Assembly (NCBI GenBank): GCA_036936605.1
Contig: JAUPFV010000005.1
Coordinates: forward strand, 158,039,195 to 158,103,194
DNA from: Limnanthes douglasii subsp. nivea
Taxonomy: Eukaryota > Streptophyta > Magnoliopsida > Brassicales > Limnanthaceae
DNA: 64,000 nucleotides
Reading direction: 5' to 3'
The position numbers were made by a program, and so were the translations under genes. Positions 1 through 8,454 of this stretch are shown here, in pieces; within the stretch, counting starts at the first letter, position 1, and each line of letters opens with the position of its first letter. Below the pieces are notes generated by a model. It was not told where the DNA came from. It made no database searches and was given only the letters and a program-made list of their open reading frames with translations.

Positions 1-255
1 GTTTAGATAGCTGGAATTTAAGTAGCTTTGAGTTATTGCATTGTGAGAGTGTTTAAGATTCTCCGGCTAGAGTTTAAATAGCCCTTAGACCTTTCAATCC
101 GGATAGTATGACAATAGATAGAATTCTGAAAATACTTAGAAAAATTTGAAGAAGGCATCAAATTTCATTGAAATCTCTCCGTGCCACCGAAGAGGGGAAG
201 GTATGCCCCCAAATATTTACATGGATGTTTAAACAAGTAAATATTTACACAAGTG
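1..255 (-). other. 3' untranslated region of Tat element A
   Basis: This stretch lies downstream of the integrase stop on the element's strand. It does not resemble the 5' LTR at 5936-6406, so it is the spacer between integrase and 3' LTR rather than LTR. No tandem repeat is visible in the part shown, unlike in elements C and D. Confidence 0.6.
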
Positions 256-1422
256 TTATTCCAAATACATTCGAAGGTGCTCAATATTCCAAGGGTGAGT
301 TAAAACCCTGCCAGCTTTGTCTTCCAACCAATATGTCCCAGGCTTGATTCTTTCAACTACAGTATACGGACCCTCCCAGGTTGGGGCCAACTTTCCGAAG
401 AGCTTTTCCTTAGTATGCAAGAAGACCTTCCTTAATACTTTATCCACTGATTGGAAATCTCTTCTTTTAACCTTAGAAGCAAACCTGCTTCTCATCAAGC
501 CCTGATAGTGTGCCACTCTAAGATGAGCTTTAACCCGCCTTTCTTCTATCAAATCAAGTTGATTTCTAATTGCCATTTCATTAGCGTGTCCGGAGAAGTT
601 GTGAATACGAAAGGAAGGGAGTGTTTTCTTTATGGGAGCTACTGCATCCATTCCATAGACCAAGGCAAAGGGAGATTCTTGTGTTGCAGCCCCAGGTGTT
701 GTCCGGTAGGCCCACAAGACTTCTTGTAGATAACTAGGCCACTTCCCAGCAGCCCCTTCCAAATTTTTCTTTAGCCCGGACAGTATAGTTCTATTAGCCA
801 CTTCAACCTGCCCGTTGGCTTGTGGGTGGAAAGGTGAAGAAAAACAGTGTTGTATACCCCTTGAGGCACAGACGCTTTCTATTTCTCTATTGTCAAACTG
901 TGGCCCATTGTCTGTTGTTATCCTCTGTGGGACACCAAATCTGCAACATATGTTGGACATAATAAATTTTATGACAGCTTTTGATGTTGTCCCTGCCAGA
1001 GGGGCTGCTTCTATCCACTTCGAGAAGTAGTCAATGGCCACAATTATAGTTTTACGCCCTCCGGACGCCACAGGGAGAGGCCCAACCAAGTCCAATCCCC
1101 ATCGAGCAAAAGGGATGGGCTCAGAAATTGACTCCAAAGGAATGGCTGGTACATGAATTTCATTGCTGTACCTCTGACATGGGTCACACCTTCTTACCAG
1201 CTCCTTAGCATCTTTCATGATTGATGGCCAATAATATCCGGAGAGTAACACTCTTCTTGTTAAAGCTCTGAATCCACAATGGGCTGATCCTTCACCATCA
1301 TGCAATTCGGAGAGGACCATCTGTGACTCATGATCCCCTAAACAGCGTAGGATAGGTTTACTATAGGATTTTTTGTATAACACTTCTCTCAACATAATGA
1401 AACCACGAGCCTTGTGTTTCAA
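256..1422 (-). CDS. Integrase (C-terminal part of pol), Tat element A
   Basis: This segment encodes the integrase that would insert element cDNA into the chromosome. Numbering from the first residue after the upstream stop region, an HHCC zinc-binding domain is seen at H41, H48, C79 and C82. The catalytic core has D111 (in GLDLVG), D171 (in TTDNGPQF) and E207 (in NGQVEV), a D-D-35-E arrangement. The C-terminal part has the GPYTV-type motif typical of gypsy integrases. It lies in the same frame as the RT-RNase H segment upstream and is separated from it by a single TAA at 1471-1473, so it is part of one pol polyprotein and has no independent start. No other lesion is visible. Confidence 0.9.
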   Translation of the reverse strand: MKHKARGFIMLREVLYKKSYSKPILRCLGDHESQMVLSELHDGEGSAHCGFRALTRRVLLSGYYWPSIMKDAKELVRRCDPCQRYSNEIHVPAIPLESISEPIPFARWGLDLVGPLPVASGGRKTIIVAIDYFSKWIEAAPLAGTTSKAVIKFIMSNICCRFGVPQRITTDNGPQFDNREIESVCASRGIQHCFSSPFHPQANGQVEVANRTILSGLKKNLEGAAGKWPSYLQEVLWAYRTTPGAATQESPFALVYGMDAVAPIKKTLPSFRIHNFSGHANEMAIRNQLDLIEERRVKAHLRVAHYQGLMRSRFASKVKRRDFQSVDKVLRKVFLHTKEKLFGKLAPTWEGPYTVVERIKPGTYWLEDKAGRVLTHPWNIEHLRMYLE

Positions 1423-1470
1423 TGTTCTGGCTTGTGACTTGTCTGAGGGAATAATACCATCGGACAGATA

Positions 1471-3483
1471 TTATATGAGAGGAGATCTCCAGTCTTGAGG
1501 TCGGCTCACTTGTATCTCAAAAACCTCCTCTTTTCCACCCTTACTGAGTTGAATAGAAGGGCTTTCAAGCACATGGATCCATGGGTAGGACTCCGTATAT
1601 GCTATTGTTGCCAATGAGTCTGCTAGCTCATTTTCTGCCCGGGGAATATGCTCATAGACAACAGCTTTAAACTTTAACGCTTCATTTTTTAGGAGGAGTA
1701 AATATTTTACCAACTGCTCCTTTCTAGCCTCAGATTGGCCTAAGGCATGGTGGACAAGTAACTGGGAATCACTCAAAAGCTTGACCCTTTTAGCCCCACA
1801 GATGTGGGCCAATTTCAACCCAGCTATAGCTGCTTCGTATTCGGACTCGTTATTAGACGCCCTGAAAGCAAAACAAATAGCTTGGTACATGCTGTCCCCA
1901 TATGGGGAAGTGAGACATATTCCTGCCCCACATCCCATGGTGCTAGACCCTCCGTCTGTTCGGACAATCCACACTTTCTTGTCTTTTGAATCAGTAGGTT
2001 GCTCCGAATCCCTATCGGAGTGGAATTCAACCAGAAAATCAGCCACAGCTTGGGCTTTTACTGCTGTTCGGGGGGCAAAATCTATGTCGAAGTCCCCCAA
2101 TTCCACTGACCACTTCGTCATTCTGCTTGAAATGTCTGCTTTTTGAAGGACATTCTTTAAGGGGAAAGATGTTCGGACGACGATAGGATGAGCCTGGAAG
2201 TAAGGCCTCATTTTTCTTGCAGCTATCACCAGAGCTAATGCCAGTTTTTCGAGTTTTAAGTAACGCCTCTCAGCATCGATTAAGCTTTTGCTGATGTAGT
2301 ACACTGGGTAGGGACAACCATCGACCTCTCTTACCAACACAGCACTGATGGCACAACTTGAAACAGCCAGATACACAATAAGGGTCTCCCCGTCAACTGG
2401 TTTGAACAAAGTTTTAGGAGAGGAGAGATGTTTCTTGATTTCATTGAATGCCTCACCATACTGCGGGGTCCATTCGAAACCCTTTGCACCCTTCAAAGTC
2501 TGAAAGAATGGAGCACACCTGTCCGAAGACCTGGAGATGAATCTGTTTAAGGCAGCCAATCTCCCCGTCAATTGTTGTACTTCTTTAATGTTTCGAGGAG
2601 GCTCCATCTGGAATAAGGCATTGAGTTGGTCCGGGTCGGGCTGTATTCCATGCTCACTGATGATATACCCTAAGAACTTCCCGGACCGTACTCCAAACAC
2701 ACACTTTTCAGGGTTTAGTTTTAAATTCACTTTTGCCAAGTTGGCAAAAGTTTCTTGGAGATCGGACAAGTGCAACTGCTCATCCACACTTTTCACCATC
2801 ATATCGTCAATGTAAACCTCCATATTTCTTCCAATTTGATCAGCAAATGCCTTGTTGACTAATCTTTGATAAGTAGCCCCAGCATTTTTCAAGCCAAAAG
2901 GCATCACCTTGTAGCAATGTAGACCCCTATCAGTGACAAACGTGGTATGTTCTTGATCTTTTGGATCTACTTGGATCTGATTGTACCCGGAGAAGGCATC
3001 CATAAAGGACAACAGCTTGTTCCCAGAAGTAGAGTCTACTAGCTGATCTATTTGGGGAACCGGATACAAATATTTTGGGCAAGCTCTATTAAGATCTGTG
3101 AAGTCAATGCACATGCGCCACTTGCCATTTTTCTTCTTTACCATGACAGGATTTGCAGTCCACAAAGGGTACTGAGATTCTTTAATATGCCCCATCTTTG
3201 TGAGTCTGTCAACCTCTTGTACTATGACATCAGCCTTTTCTTTCGAGAAAGCTCTTCTCTTTTGAACCACTGGTGCCACATCTCTTCGGACAGATAGGTG
3301 ATGGGATATCACCTCTGATGGAACTGTAGTAACATCAGCATTGCACCAAGCAAAAACGTGCTGATGGTCTTTCAAAAATTTCAACATCTCTTGTTTCAAT
3401 ATTGGTGGCATCTTGGACCCTATCTTGACACTTTTGCCTTCTTCCAAACAATGTGTTTCAACCTTTTCAATTGGGATCAACAC
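1471..3483 (-). CDS. Reverse transcriptase and dual RNase H part of pol, Tat element A
   Basis: The RT domain comes first: FTDLNRACPK, LLSFMDAFSGYNQI, PFGLKNAGATYQ and the catalytic YIDDMM near residue 225. A degenerate gypsy-type RNase H follows (YLAVSSCAISAVLVR, then YLKLEKLALALVIA). A second RNase H of archaeal type begins VWIVRTDGGSS and retains D, E (NNESEYEAAI) and D (LLSDSQLLV) acidic positions. This RT-gRH-aRH order is diagnostic of Tat elements. The polypeptide is probably not started at its first Met. The frame runs upstream without a stop to the TAG at 3544, which suggests expression as a readthrough fusion with Gag-protease. A TAA at 1471-1473 cuts it from integrase, so the polyprotein as it stands is broken. 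Confidence 0.9.
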   Translation of the reverse strand: MLIPIEKVETHCLEEGKSVKIGSKMPPILKQEMLKFLKDHQHVFAWCNADVTTVPSEVISHHLSVRRDVAPVVQKRRAFSKEKADVIVQEVDRLTKMGHIKESQYPLWTANPVMVKKKNGKWRMCIDFTDLNRACPKYLYPVPQIDQLVDSTSGNKLLSFMDAFSGYNQIQVDPKDQEHTTFVTDRGLHCYKVMPFGLKNAGATYQRLVNKAFADQIGRNMEVYIDDMMVKSVDEQLHLSDLQETFANLAKVNLKLNPEKCVFGVRSGKFLGYIISEHGIQPDPDQLNALFQMEPPRNIKEVQQLTGRLAALNRFISRSSDRCAPFFQTLKGAKGFEWTPQYGEAFNEIKKHLSSPKTLFKPVDGETLIVYLAVSSCAISAVLVREVDGCPYPVYYISKSLIDAERRYLKLEKLALALVIAARKMRPYFQAHPIVVRTSFPLKNVLQKADISSRMTKWSVELGDFDIDFAPRTAVKAQAVADFLVEFHSDRDSEQPTDSKDKKVWIVRTDGGSSTMGCGAGICLTSPYGDSMYQAICFAFRASNNESEYEAAIAGLKLAHICGAKRVKLLSDSQLLVHHALGQSEARKEQLVKYLLLLKNEALKFKAVVYEHIPRAENELADSLATIAYTESYPWIHVLESPSIQLSKGGKEEVFEIQVSRPQDWRSPLI

Positions 3484-3543
3484 TCCGGGGGTCTCCTTGG
3501 GGTCATCAATCTCACCCTCACCCCCAGAAAGGCCCTCAAACTG

Positions 3544-3546
3544 CTA
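3544..3546 (-). promoter_or_regulatory. Candidate readthrough stop codon at gag-pro/pol junction, element A
   Basis: On the minus strand the junction reads CAA TAG CAG TTT, in frame with both gag-protease and RT. The aligned position in element C is also TAG followed by a CAR codon, so the stop is conserved between two clearly different elements. An additional TAA at 3574-3576, ten codons upstream, is not shared with C and is probably a later mutation. Readthrough is an inference; splicing, as reported for Ogre elements, is the main alternative. Confidence 0.5.
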
Positions 3547-3573
3547 TTGATCATTTATTCGGACTGTCCCCAG

Positions 3574-5883
3574 TTAGCATTCTCTTGCAACCTTTTGGCT
3601 GCTCCGGACAACCCCAACCTGTCCCTGAACAGCATACTTTAAACACTGATGGACTGTTGAAGCCACTGCATGCATCCTAGAGAGCCAAGATCTCCCTAGA
3701 ATAGCATTATAGCAAGTGGGACAATCCACCACGATGAAGAGTATTCTAACCATTTTCTTGAAAGGGCCTCTGCCCAATAACACTTCTTCTTCAAACTCCC
3801 CGATCACATCGGCTGAGCTGCCCGTGAAACCCACGATCGATCTGTCTGACTTCTGAATCACAGTTGGATTTTTCAGTTTCTTGTAAGTGGTTAGGAAAAT
3901 GATATTGGCAGAGCTTCCAGTATCCACCAGGATTCGCCTTACCTTATTGCCCCCTATAGATGCTCCTATAACAACAGCATCCTCATGAGGGCCAGCAATA
4001 TCTCTCAAATCATCCTCATCGAAAACTATGAATGGGAATGAGTTTGGTGATTGATAAGATGTCATGCCTCCTTCTAGCTGGGAGGCTAAATTATGAACAT
4101 GCCTCTTTCTTGAAGAAGCAGTAGGAGCAGTCATAGTGTCCCCTTCGAATATTGTAAGTGACTCGAAGAATTTAATGAGCCCGGGGACAGACTTAGAACA
4201 CTTCTCTATAGCACCCACCCTGTTTCGTGTTGGATCAGGATCCAAGTACTCAGATTCCACATCAAACCTTTCCACGATTACCATGGCCCCCTCCGGGGCA
4301 GCATTACTCGGACCAACCCGGTGAGTGTTGTCAGACCTGTTGCCTCCTCTTCTTTTAACGTATGCACCCAACTTTCCCCTTTCTATCAAGTTTTGTACCT
4401 CTTGTTTCAACGCTATGCAGTCATCAGTGGTATGGCCAATATCATTGTGGTACTGGCAAAAGGAGTTGTTACGATGCTCTTTGGGAGACTGCAAGGTTGC
4501 TGGTCTCCGGTAGTGTACGTCATCTTTTGTTTTATCAAAAATGGTGGCCATGCTTTCTTTGAGTTCTGCGAACCACTCCGGTTGGACCCATGGCCCTCTT
4601 TTGTTTCTAGATTGTTGACTCTGAGCAGGAGCAGCTGGCTGAGACTGAGCTTTTGCCCTACCATGCCCCTGTCCGGTTTCTCTTGCTTTGTTCCCGGACT
4701 GGTTTTGATTTGGAGTTGGCGCCACCAGGGTGGATCTCATCTGTCTGTGTACCCTGGTCTTTTTTGTTTCATCAACGTTTATTTGCTTTCCAACTTGATT
4801 TAGCAACCCTTCCCAGGTCATGGCCTTCTTTCTGGTCACCGAATCAGCCAGGTTGCCCGGGTTCAAGCCTTGTCTTAGGGACGCTATTGCCACCTGTTCA
4901 AAGCAATCAGCCAAACCATTCTTTGTGTTCACAAAACGACTTATGTACTTCTTCAATGACTCATTTGGCTCCTGGGCACAATGGATTAGTGTGTCTCCAT
5001 TGCCCTTCAGCTCCTTACTCCCCACAAACTGCCTTCGAAAGGCTACCCAAAACGTATCAAAATCTTTAATACAACCCTGAGGCAAGCTGTTGTACCATTT
5101 CAGAGCACTCCCTGTAAAGGATTGGGAGAATGCCCTACAAATTAGTTTATCATCATCGTCAAAGTTCATCATGAAGTTCTTGAATTGCTCCAGATGATTG
5201 TCCGGATCAGTACTACCATCGTACTTCTCCATCTTGGTGCTGTCAAACCTCTTAGGGAGGTTCCCGGACAGAATCTTAGAAGATAATGGAGATTGCCTCC
5301 AGTTTCTTCCACGACTGAACACGGTATCCTCATTGGGAGTTGCAAAGATACCTGGTTCATCGTGAAAAGCGAACGGATCCATCAACATCCGGTCAACATG
5401 CCTCCGGCTATGAGATGATCCTTTACCAATATGCTTCTTTATATTTCCATGTCTATCCCTTTTTCTTGAATATTTTTTGATCTGCTTTTGCTTCTTCTTG
5501 GTTCGACCCTCATCACTGCTGGAGGACAAGGATTTTTCATTTCCCTCACTGTCCGAAGAGCTGTCCGAAGATTCTGAACTTGAGTCAGAGCTCTCCACAG
5601 GCTTGGACCGGTGAGACTTTTTAGAACTAGCATGTGTCTTTTTGGTACTCACATGAGTTTTCGAAGCCTCAGGCTCTCTAGGGTTGTCGGTGTGATGAAC
5701 AACCGATGCCTTGGACTTTTCTTTCACGCCCATTTTGGCCTTTTCAGCCCTCAGAGCTTCTATTTCAAGCTTTAACCTGTCACGCTCTTGGACAGTATAC
5801 TCATCGTTTTCTTCCACCACTTCGAGCAAAGCTGGTGGAAGCTCTGGATTATCCGGATTCATTCGGACAGAATTTCTTGGCAT
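3574..5883 (-). CDS. Gag-protease polyprotein, Tat element A
   Basis: This encodes the capsid/nucleocapsid protein with a C-terminal aspartic protease. The frame opens upstream with a GTG, but the first ATG is at 5883-5881, about 50 nt inside the LTR boundary. The N-terminal third is charged and Ser-rich (SSDSSSESSDSSSDSE). A retrotransposon gag domain sits near residues 220-330 (NFMMNFDDDDKL, ALKWYNSLPQG, FRRQFVG). A zinc-knuckle variant near residue 490 reads CQYHNDIGHTTDDC, with His in place of the second Cys. The protease active site DTGSSAN lies near residue 655, followed by LGRSWLSRM. The ORF ends at a TAA after VAREC; the homologous frame in element C continues past this point, so the native end is probably the TAG at 3544. 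Confidence 0.9.
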   Translation of the reverse strand: MPRNSVRMNPDNPELPPALLEVVEENDEYTVQERDRLKLEIEALRAEKAKMGVKEKSKASVVHHTDNPREPEASKTHVSTKKTHASSKKSHRSKPVESSDSSSESSDSSSDSEGNEKSLSSSSDEGRTKKKQKQIKKYSRKRDRHGNIKKHIGKGSSHSRRHVDRMLMDPFAFHDEPGIFATPNEDTVFSRGRNWRQSPLSSKILSGNLPKRFDSTKMEKYDGSTDPDNHLEQFKNFMMNFDDDDKLICRAFSQSFTGSALKWYNSLPQGCIKDFDTFWVAFRRQFVGSKELKGNGDTLIHCAQEPNESLKKYISRFVNTKNGLADCFEQVAIASLRQGLNPGNLADSVTRKKAMTWEGLLNQVGKQINVDETKKTRVHRQMRSTLVAPTPNQNQSGNKARETGQGHGRAKAQSQPAAPAQSQQSRNKRGPWVQPEWFAELKESMATIFDKTKDDVHYRRPATLQSPKEHRNNSFCQYHNDIGHTTDDCIALKQEVQNLIERGKLGAYVKRRGGNRSDNTHRVGPSNAAPEGAMVIVERFDVESEYLDPDPTRNRVGAIEKCSKSVPGLIKFFESLTIFEGDTMTAPTASSRKRHVHNLASQLEGGMTSYQSPNSFPFIVFDEDDLRDIAGPHEDAVVIGASIGGNKVRRILVDTGSSANIIFLTTYKKLKNPTVIQKSDRSIVGFTGSSADVIGEFEEEVLLGRGPFKKMVRILFIVVDCPTCYNAILGRSWLSRMHAVASTVHQCLKYAVQGQVGVVRSSQKVAREC

Positions 5884-5915
5884 GTTTTGAATGCTTGATT
5901 CAGGCACCTCTCTCC

Positions 5916-5932
5916 TCCCACTGTGGTCGCCA
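5916..5932 (-). other. Primer binding site of Tat element A
   Basis: Minus strand TGGCGACCACAGTGGGA begins three bases after the 5' LTR end. TGG-initiated complementarity to a tRNA CCA end at this position is the expected minus-strand priming site. The tRNA species was not identified by search. An almost identical site occurs at 6546-6562 (element B). Confidence 0.8.
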
Positions 5933-5935
5933 ATT

Positions 5936-6406
5936 TGGTATGGAAAATAATCGCCTGAGGGTAGGCTAGTAATTTTAGGTGGAGTTTCAAGGTGGTACAG
6001 GGGTGTTTAACGGTGGTGTAAGGGTGTTTTAAGGTGGAGAGATAATTAAGCAGCTTGGTAGCAGTTAATTTTCATTACCCATAGTTAATGCTGGTGGTTG
6101 GGTATTTATAGTGTGATTTTTGGGCCCTTATGGCTTTCGGGTCAAGTTTAATGGACCCGGGTCATGTTTAAAGACCCATGAATTCTAAGCAGGAGGACAG
6201 TCAGCTTAGTCAGGAAGTGTTTAGGTTTTTTAGTACTTTAGTCATAGTTCGAGCAGCCTTAAGTTTACAGTGTTCGAAGTGATCTGTCCGGTCCAAATCA
6301 TCTGTCCGGTTTATGTCCTTAGTGCATGTCCGGTATTCGGAGAGTTTAGACTGATTTGCCCTTCCGAGGAGTATCCTGAATTCGGACTCATCAGACATGA
6401 GACACA
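5936..6406 (-). repeat. 5' LTR of Tat element A
   Basis: The left boundary (TG at 5936-5937, i.e. CA at the LTR 3' end) is fixed by the adjacent primer binding site. The right boundary, about 6397-6406, is inferred from a TG on the minus strand where sequence of element B resumes. The length is about 470 bp. It contains a TATA box and a cluster of TGTCCGG motifs at about 6285-6335. The second LTR is outside the window, so the right boundary could be off by some bases. Confidence 0.75.
6103..6110 (-). promoter_or_regulatory. TATA box of element A LTR
   Basis: Minus strand reads TATAAATACC at this place, in the middle of the LTR as expected for the U3/R promoter. Element B has the same context (TATAAATACCCC, about 6704-6713), which supports its function. 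Confidence 0.6.
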
Positions 6407-6565
6407 CTAACATGCTCATTCTCATCTTTAATTCCTTCATTTTCATGAGGCAACACTTCTTGCATATTGAGATCCATATCCTAAAGATTTCCGAACTTCA
6501 AATTACAAGTAAGTTTTTTAATATAGCTATTCATGTACTTTTATCTCCCACTATAGTCGCCAATT
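6407..6565 (-). pseudogene. Leader and gag start of Tat element B, cut by element A
   Basis: On the minus strand, past the primer binding site at 6546-6562 (TGGCGACTATAGTGGGA), an ATG at 6477-6475 opens a short acidic frame (begins MDLNMQEVLPH). It runs to the point where the LTR of element A starts. The rest of element B must lie beyond the left end of the window, on the far side of A. The PBS differs from that of A at two positions. Confidence 0.6.
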
Positions 6566-6936
6566 TAGTGGTTTAAGGGTAAAAAATGGAAGATATTTTA
6601 GCTGGTTGAGATTAAGTATTTTTGTAGAGAGTTGTGAGAGGAATGAGGTGTATGCTTGTATTTAATAGTTTAAGAAAAAGTACAACCCATTTAATGTTGT
6701 TGGTTGGGGTATTTATACCTTTTTCTCTGAACCATTGGCCATTCAAGTCGGATCTTATATTCTGGTCAATCCTATAAGCCCCCAAACCGAAGAATCAATG
6801 TGTTATGCACACAGCTGAGTCATTGGTTCACTCAAGTTACTGGTCAACCATTGAGTTTTATTCAACATGTCCGAAATGCCCTTCGGATAAAACCACAATC
6901 ACTATAGTATGCCTTTAGCGATATCCGATCTGATCA
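6566..6936 (-). repeat. 5' LTR of Tat element B (approximate end)
   Basis: Directly follows a Tat-type PBS with the same AAT spacer as in element A. It has a TATAAATACCCC box at about 6704-6713 in the same relative context as LTR A, but the sequence is otherwise diverged. The terminal CA appears mutated to TA at 6566. The outer end near 6936 is a guess from a TGATCA where homology and style change to AT-rich DNA. Confidence 0.55.
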
Positions 6937-8454
6937 TATATAATTAAACAAATAAAAATATTGCATAATATTTTATAAGTAGTCGGGTTTCATTAATTTG
7001 GTGAAGATTTGCATAATAAGAGAAGAGGTTTATATTAATTCTCATATGTAATTTGTCTGGTTTTGAGGTATAATTAGTTTGAATCCTTATATCCTTAGGG
7101 GTGCTTCATCACTTAATACTCCTAACCAACTGTGAGGGATGACATTGACTTAAAGCTCATCAAATGTATTTGACAGAAAGTTTTATAAAATTAGACATTG
7201 CAGAAGTCACATATATTTAAATAAATAGAAAATTAATCTTTCATTTTCTAAGTTTATATGAGTATTGAGGTGGCTTATCACCTAATGACGTAGAAAAATG
7301 GATGAAATATATAATATAAATAAATAAATTGACAACAATAAAAAAAAGAAAGTAATTATTATGGTTTGTTAACGAAATATCTAAAAACAATTATTCAAAT
7401 AAACAGTATATAACGAAAGTTATTTTAAAAACAAACTCAAAATTATTTAGACTTGTTCAAATTTGTATCCATAACATGTGGTTAAAAAATTCATTTGTTT
7501 TATTAACTTGTTTTAAAATTAAGAAATTTTGGTCTTGGTTTATACATAGGATAATACCATTTGATCATACTTTTCAAATTGTGATTTTTTCAGACTAACA
7601 AATAAATAAATGTGGGATAATTAAATCAAATGATATTTATCCTTCATTTTATGAATAAATTATGATATTTTACTATTTAATTTAAAATAATATAACCATT
7701 CTTTTATTTTATAAAAATTGTGATTTATTTTTAAGAAGAAGGATTTTGTTTTTGGGAACTATGTTTTAAAGAGAAAACCCCTATGATTTTGCCTATAAAT
7801 AAAACTCGTACACATTAAATACAAGATACAACAAGATTAGTGAAAAAGGTATACACAATATTAGGATTTCTGCGCCTTTTCTTTTCTATTTCGTTTTTGT
7901 TATTAGAATTATGCTTAGTGGGAGTTAAATTTTTTTATTCTAGGATCATAGAGTGTTTTTATATAGATATTTGTTATGAATTAAAATTTTAATTTATTTT
8001 ATTCTTTATATATATCGTTTTAGTATTGGTAGTGAACATAATGTTTTTCAGTTTCCTATAAGATCAATTGATTGATAATAAATTTAGGTTGAGACTAAGG
8101 GGTAATGTCTATTTTTGTTCAGTATTAATACCACTGAGTTGAATGAATAGTGCACTCCGACCATGACTAATGAAGTCTAAACTAGAATCTTAGATCTTAT
8201 GACTCAATTTCATGAGGTAGATGACTAGAGATATAATCAGTCATACAATTTATTTTACCTAGAGATAAAGGCAACACTTTGAAAGAGAGCACTGCTTTGA
8301 AAAATAAATGTTTAGATTTAGTTTAATTAATTATTTAAAATACGTAATAGCTTATATATACATGTTTCTAATGATCTTGGAATTGTTTTACTATTGACTA
8401 CTTTCAATTTCAATTGTTAGCTAAAAAGGAATAGAAATTACTTTAGTCTTGTTT
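6937..8454. other. AT-rich region without recognisable gene
   Basis: No frame longer than background is seen. A TATA-like box (CCTATAAATAAA, about 7791-7802, plus strand) is followed by about 100 bp resembling an LTR R-U5 segment, but no primer binding site or partner LTR was found. It may be a 5' remnant of element D or of a lost element. Confidence 0.4.

Larger units (their letters stand above)
1..6406 (-). mobile_element. Tat-lineage Ty3/gypsy LTR retrotransposon A (3' end outside window)
   Basis: On the minus strand the order is LTR, primer binding site, gag, aspartic protease, RT, degenerate gypsy-type RNase H, second archaeal-type RNase H, integrase. The duplicated RNase H module is the known hallmark of the plant Tat lineage (Ogre, Retand and relatives). 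All coding parts share one reading frame from 5883 down to 256, broken by only three stops: TAA at 3574-3576, TAG at 3544-3546 and TAA at 1471-1473. The 5' LTR is at 5936 to about 6406. The 3' LTR would lie before base 1. Its right flank (from about 6407) is leader or gag sequence of another Tat element, so A is a nested insertion. Good frame preservation suggests a fairly young copy. LTR identity cannot be measured here. Confidence 0.9.

Noticed and set aside
3484..3600. Intron at the gag-pro/pol junction, as in Ogre elements
   Set aside because: The frame is kept on both sides and the segment between protease and RT is short and alignable between A and C; no convincing donor/acceptor pair was chosen. 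Kept only as the alternative to readthrough.
4321..4803. 160-codon plus-strand open frame
   Set aside because: Antisense to the well-supported gag frame of element A; no domain recognisable; typical mirror of a GC-rich coding strand.
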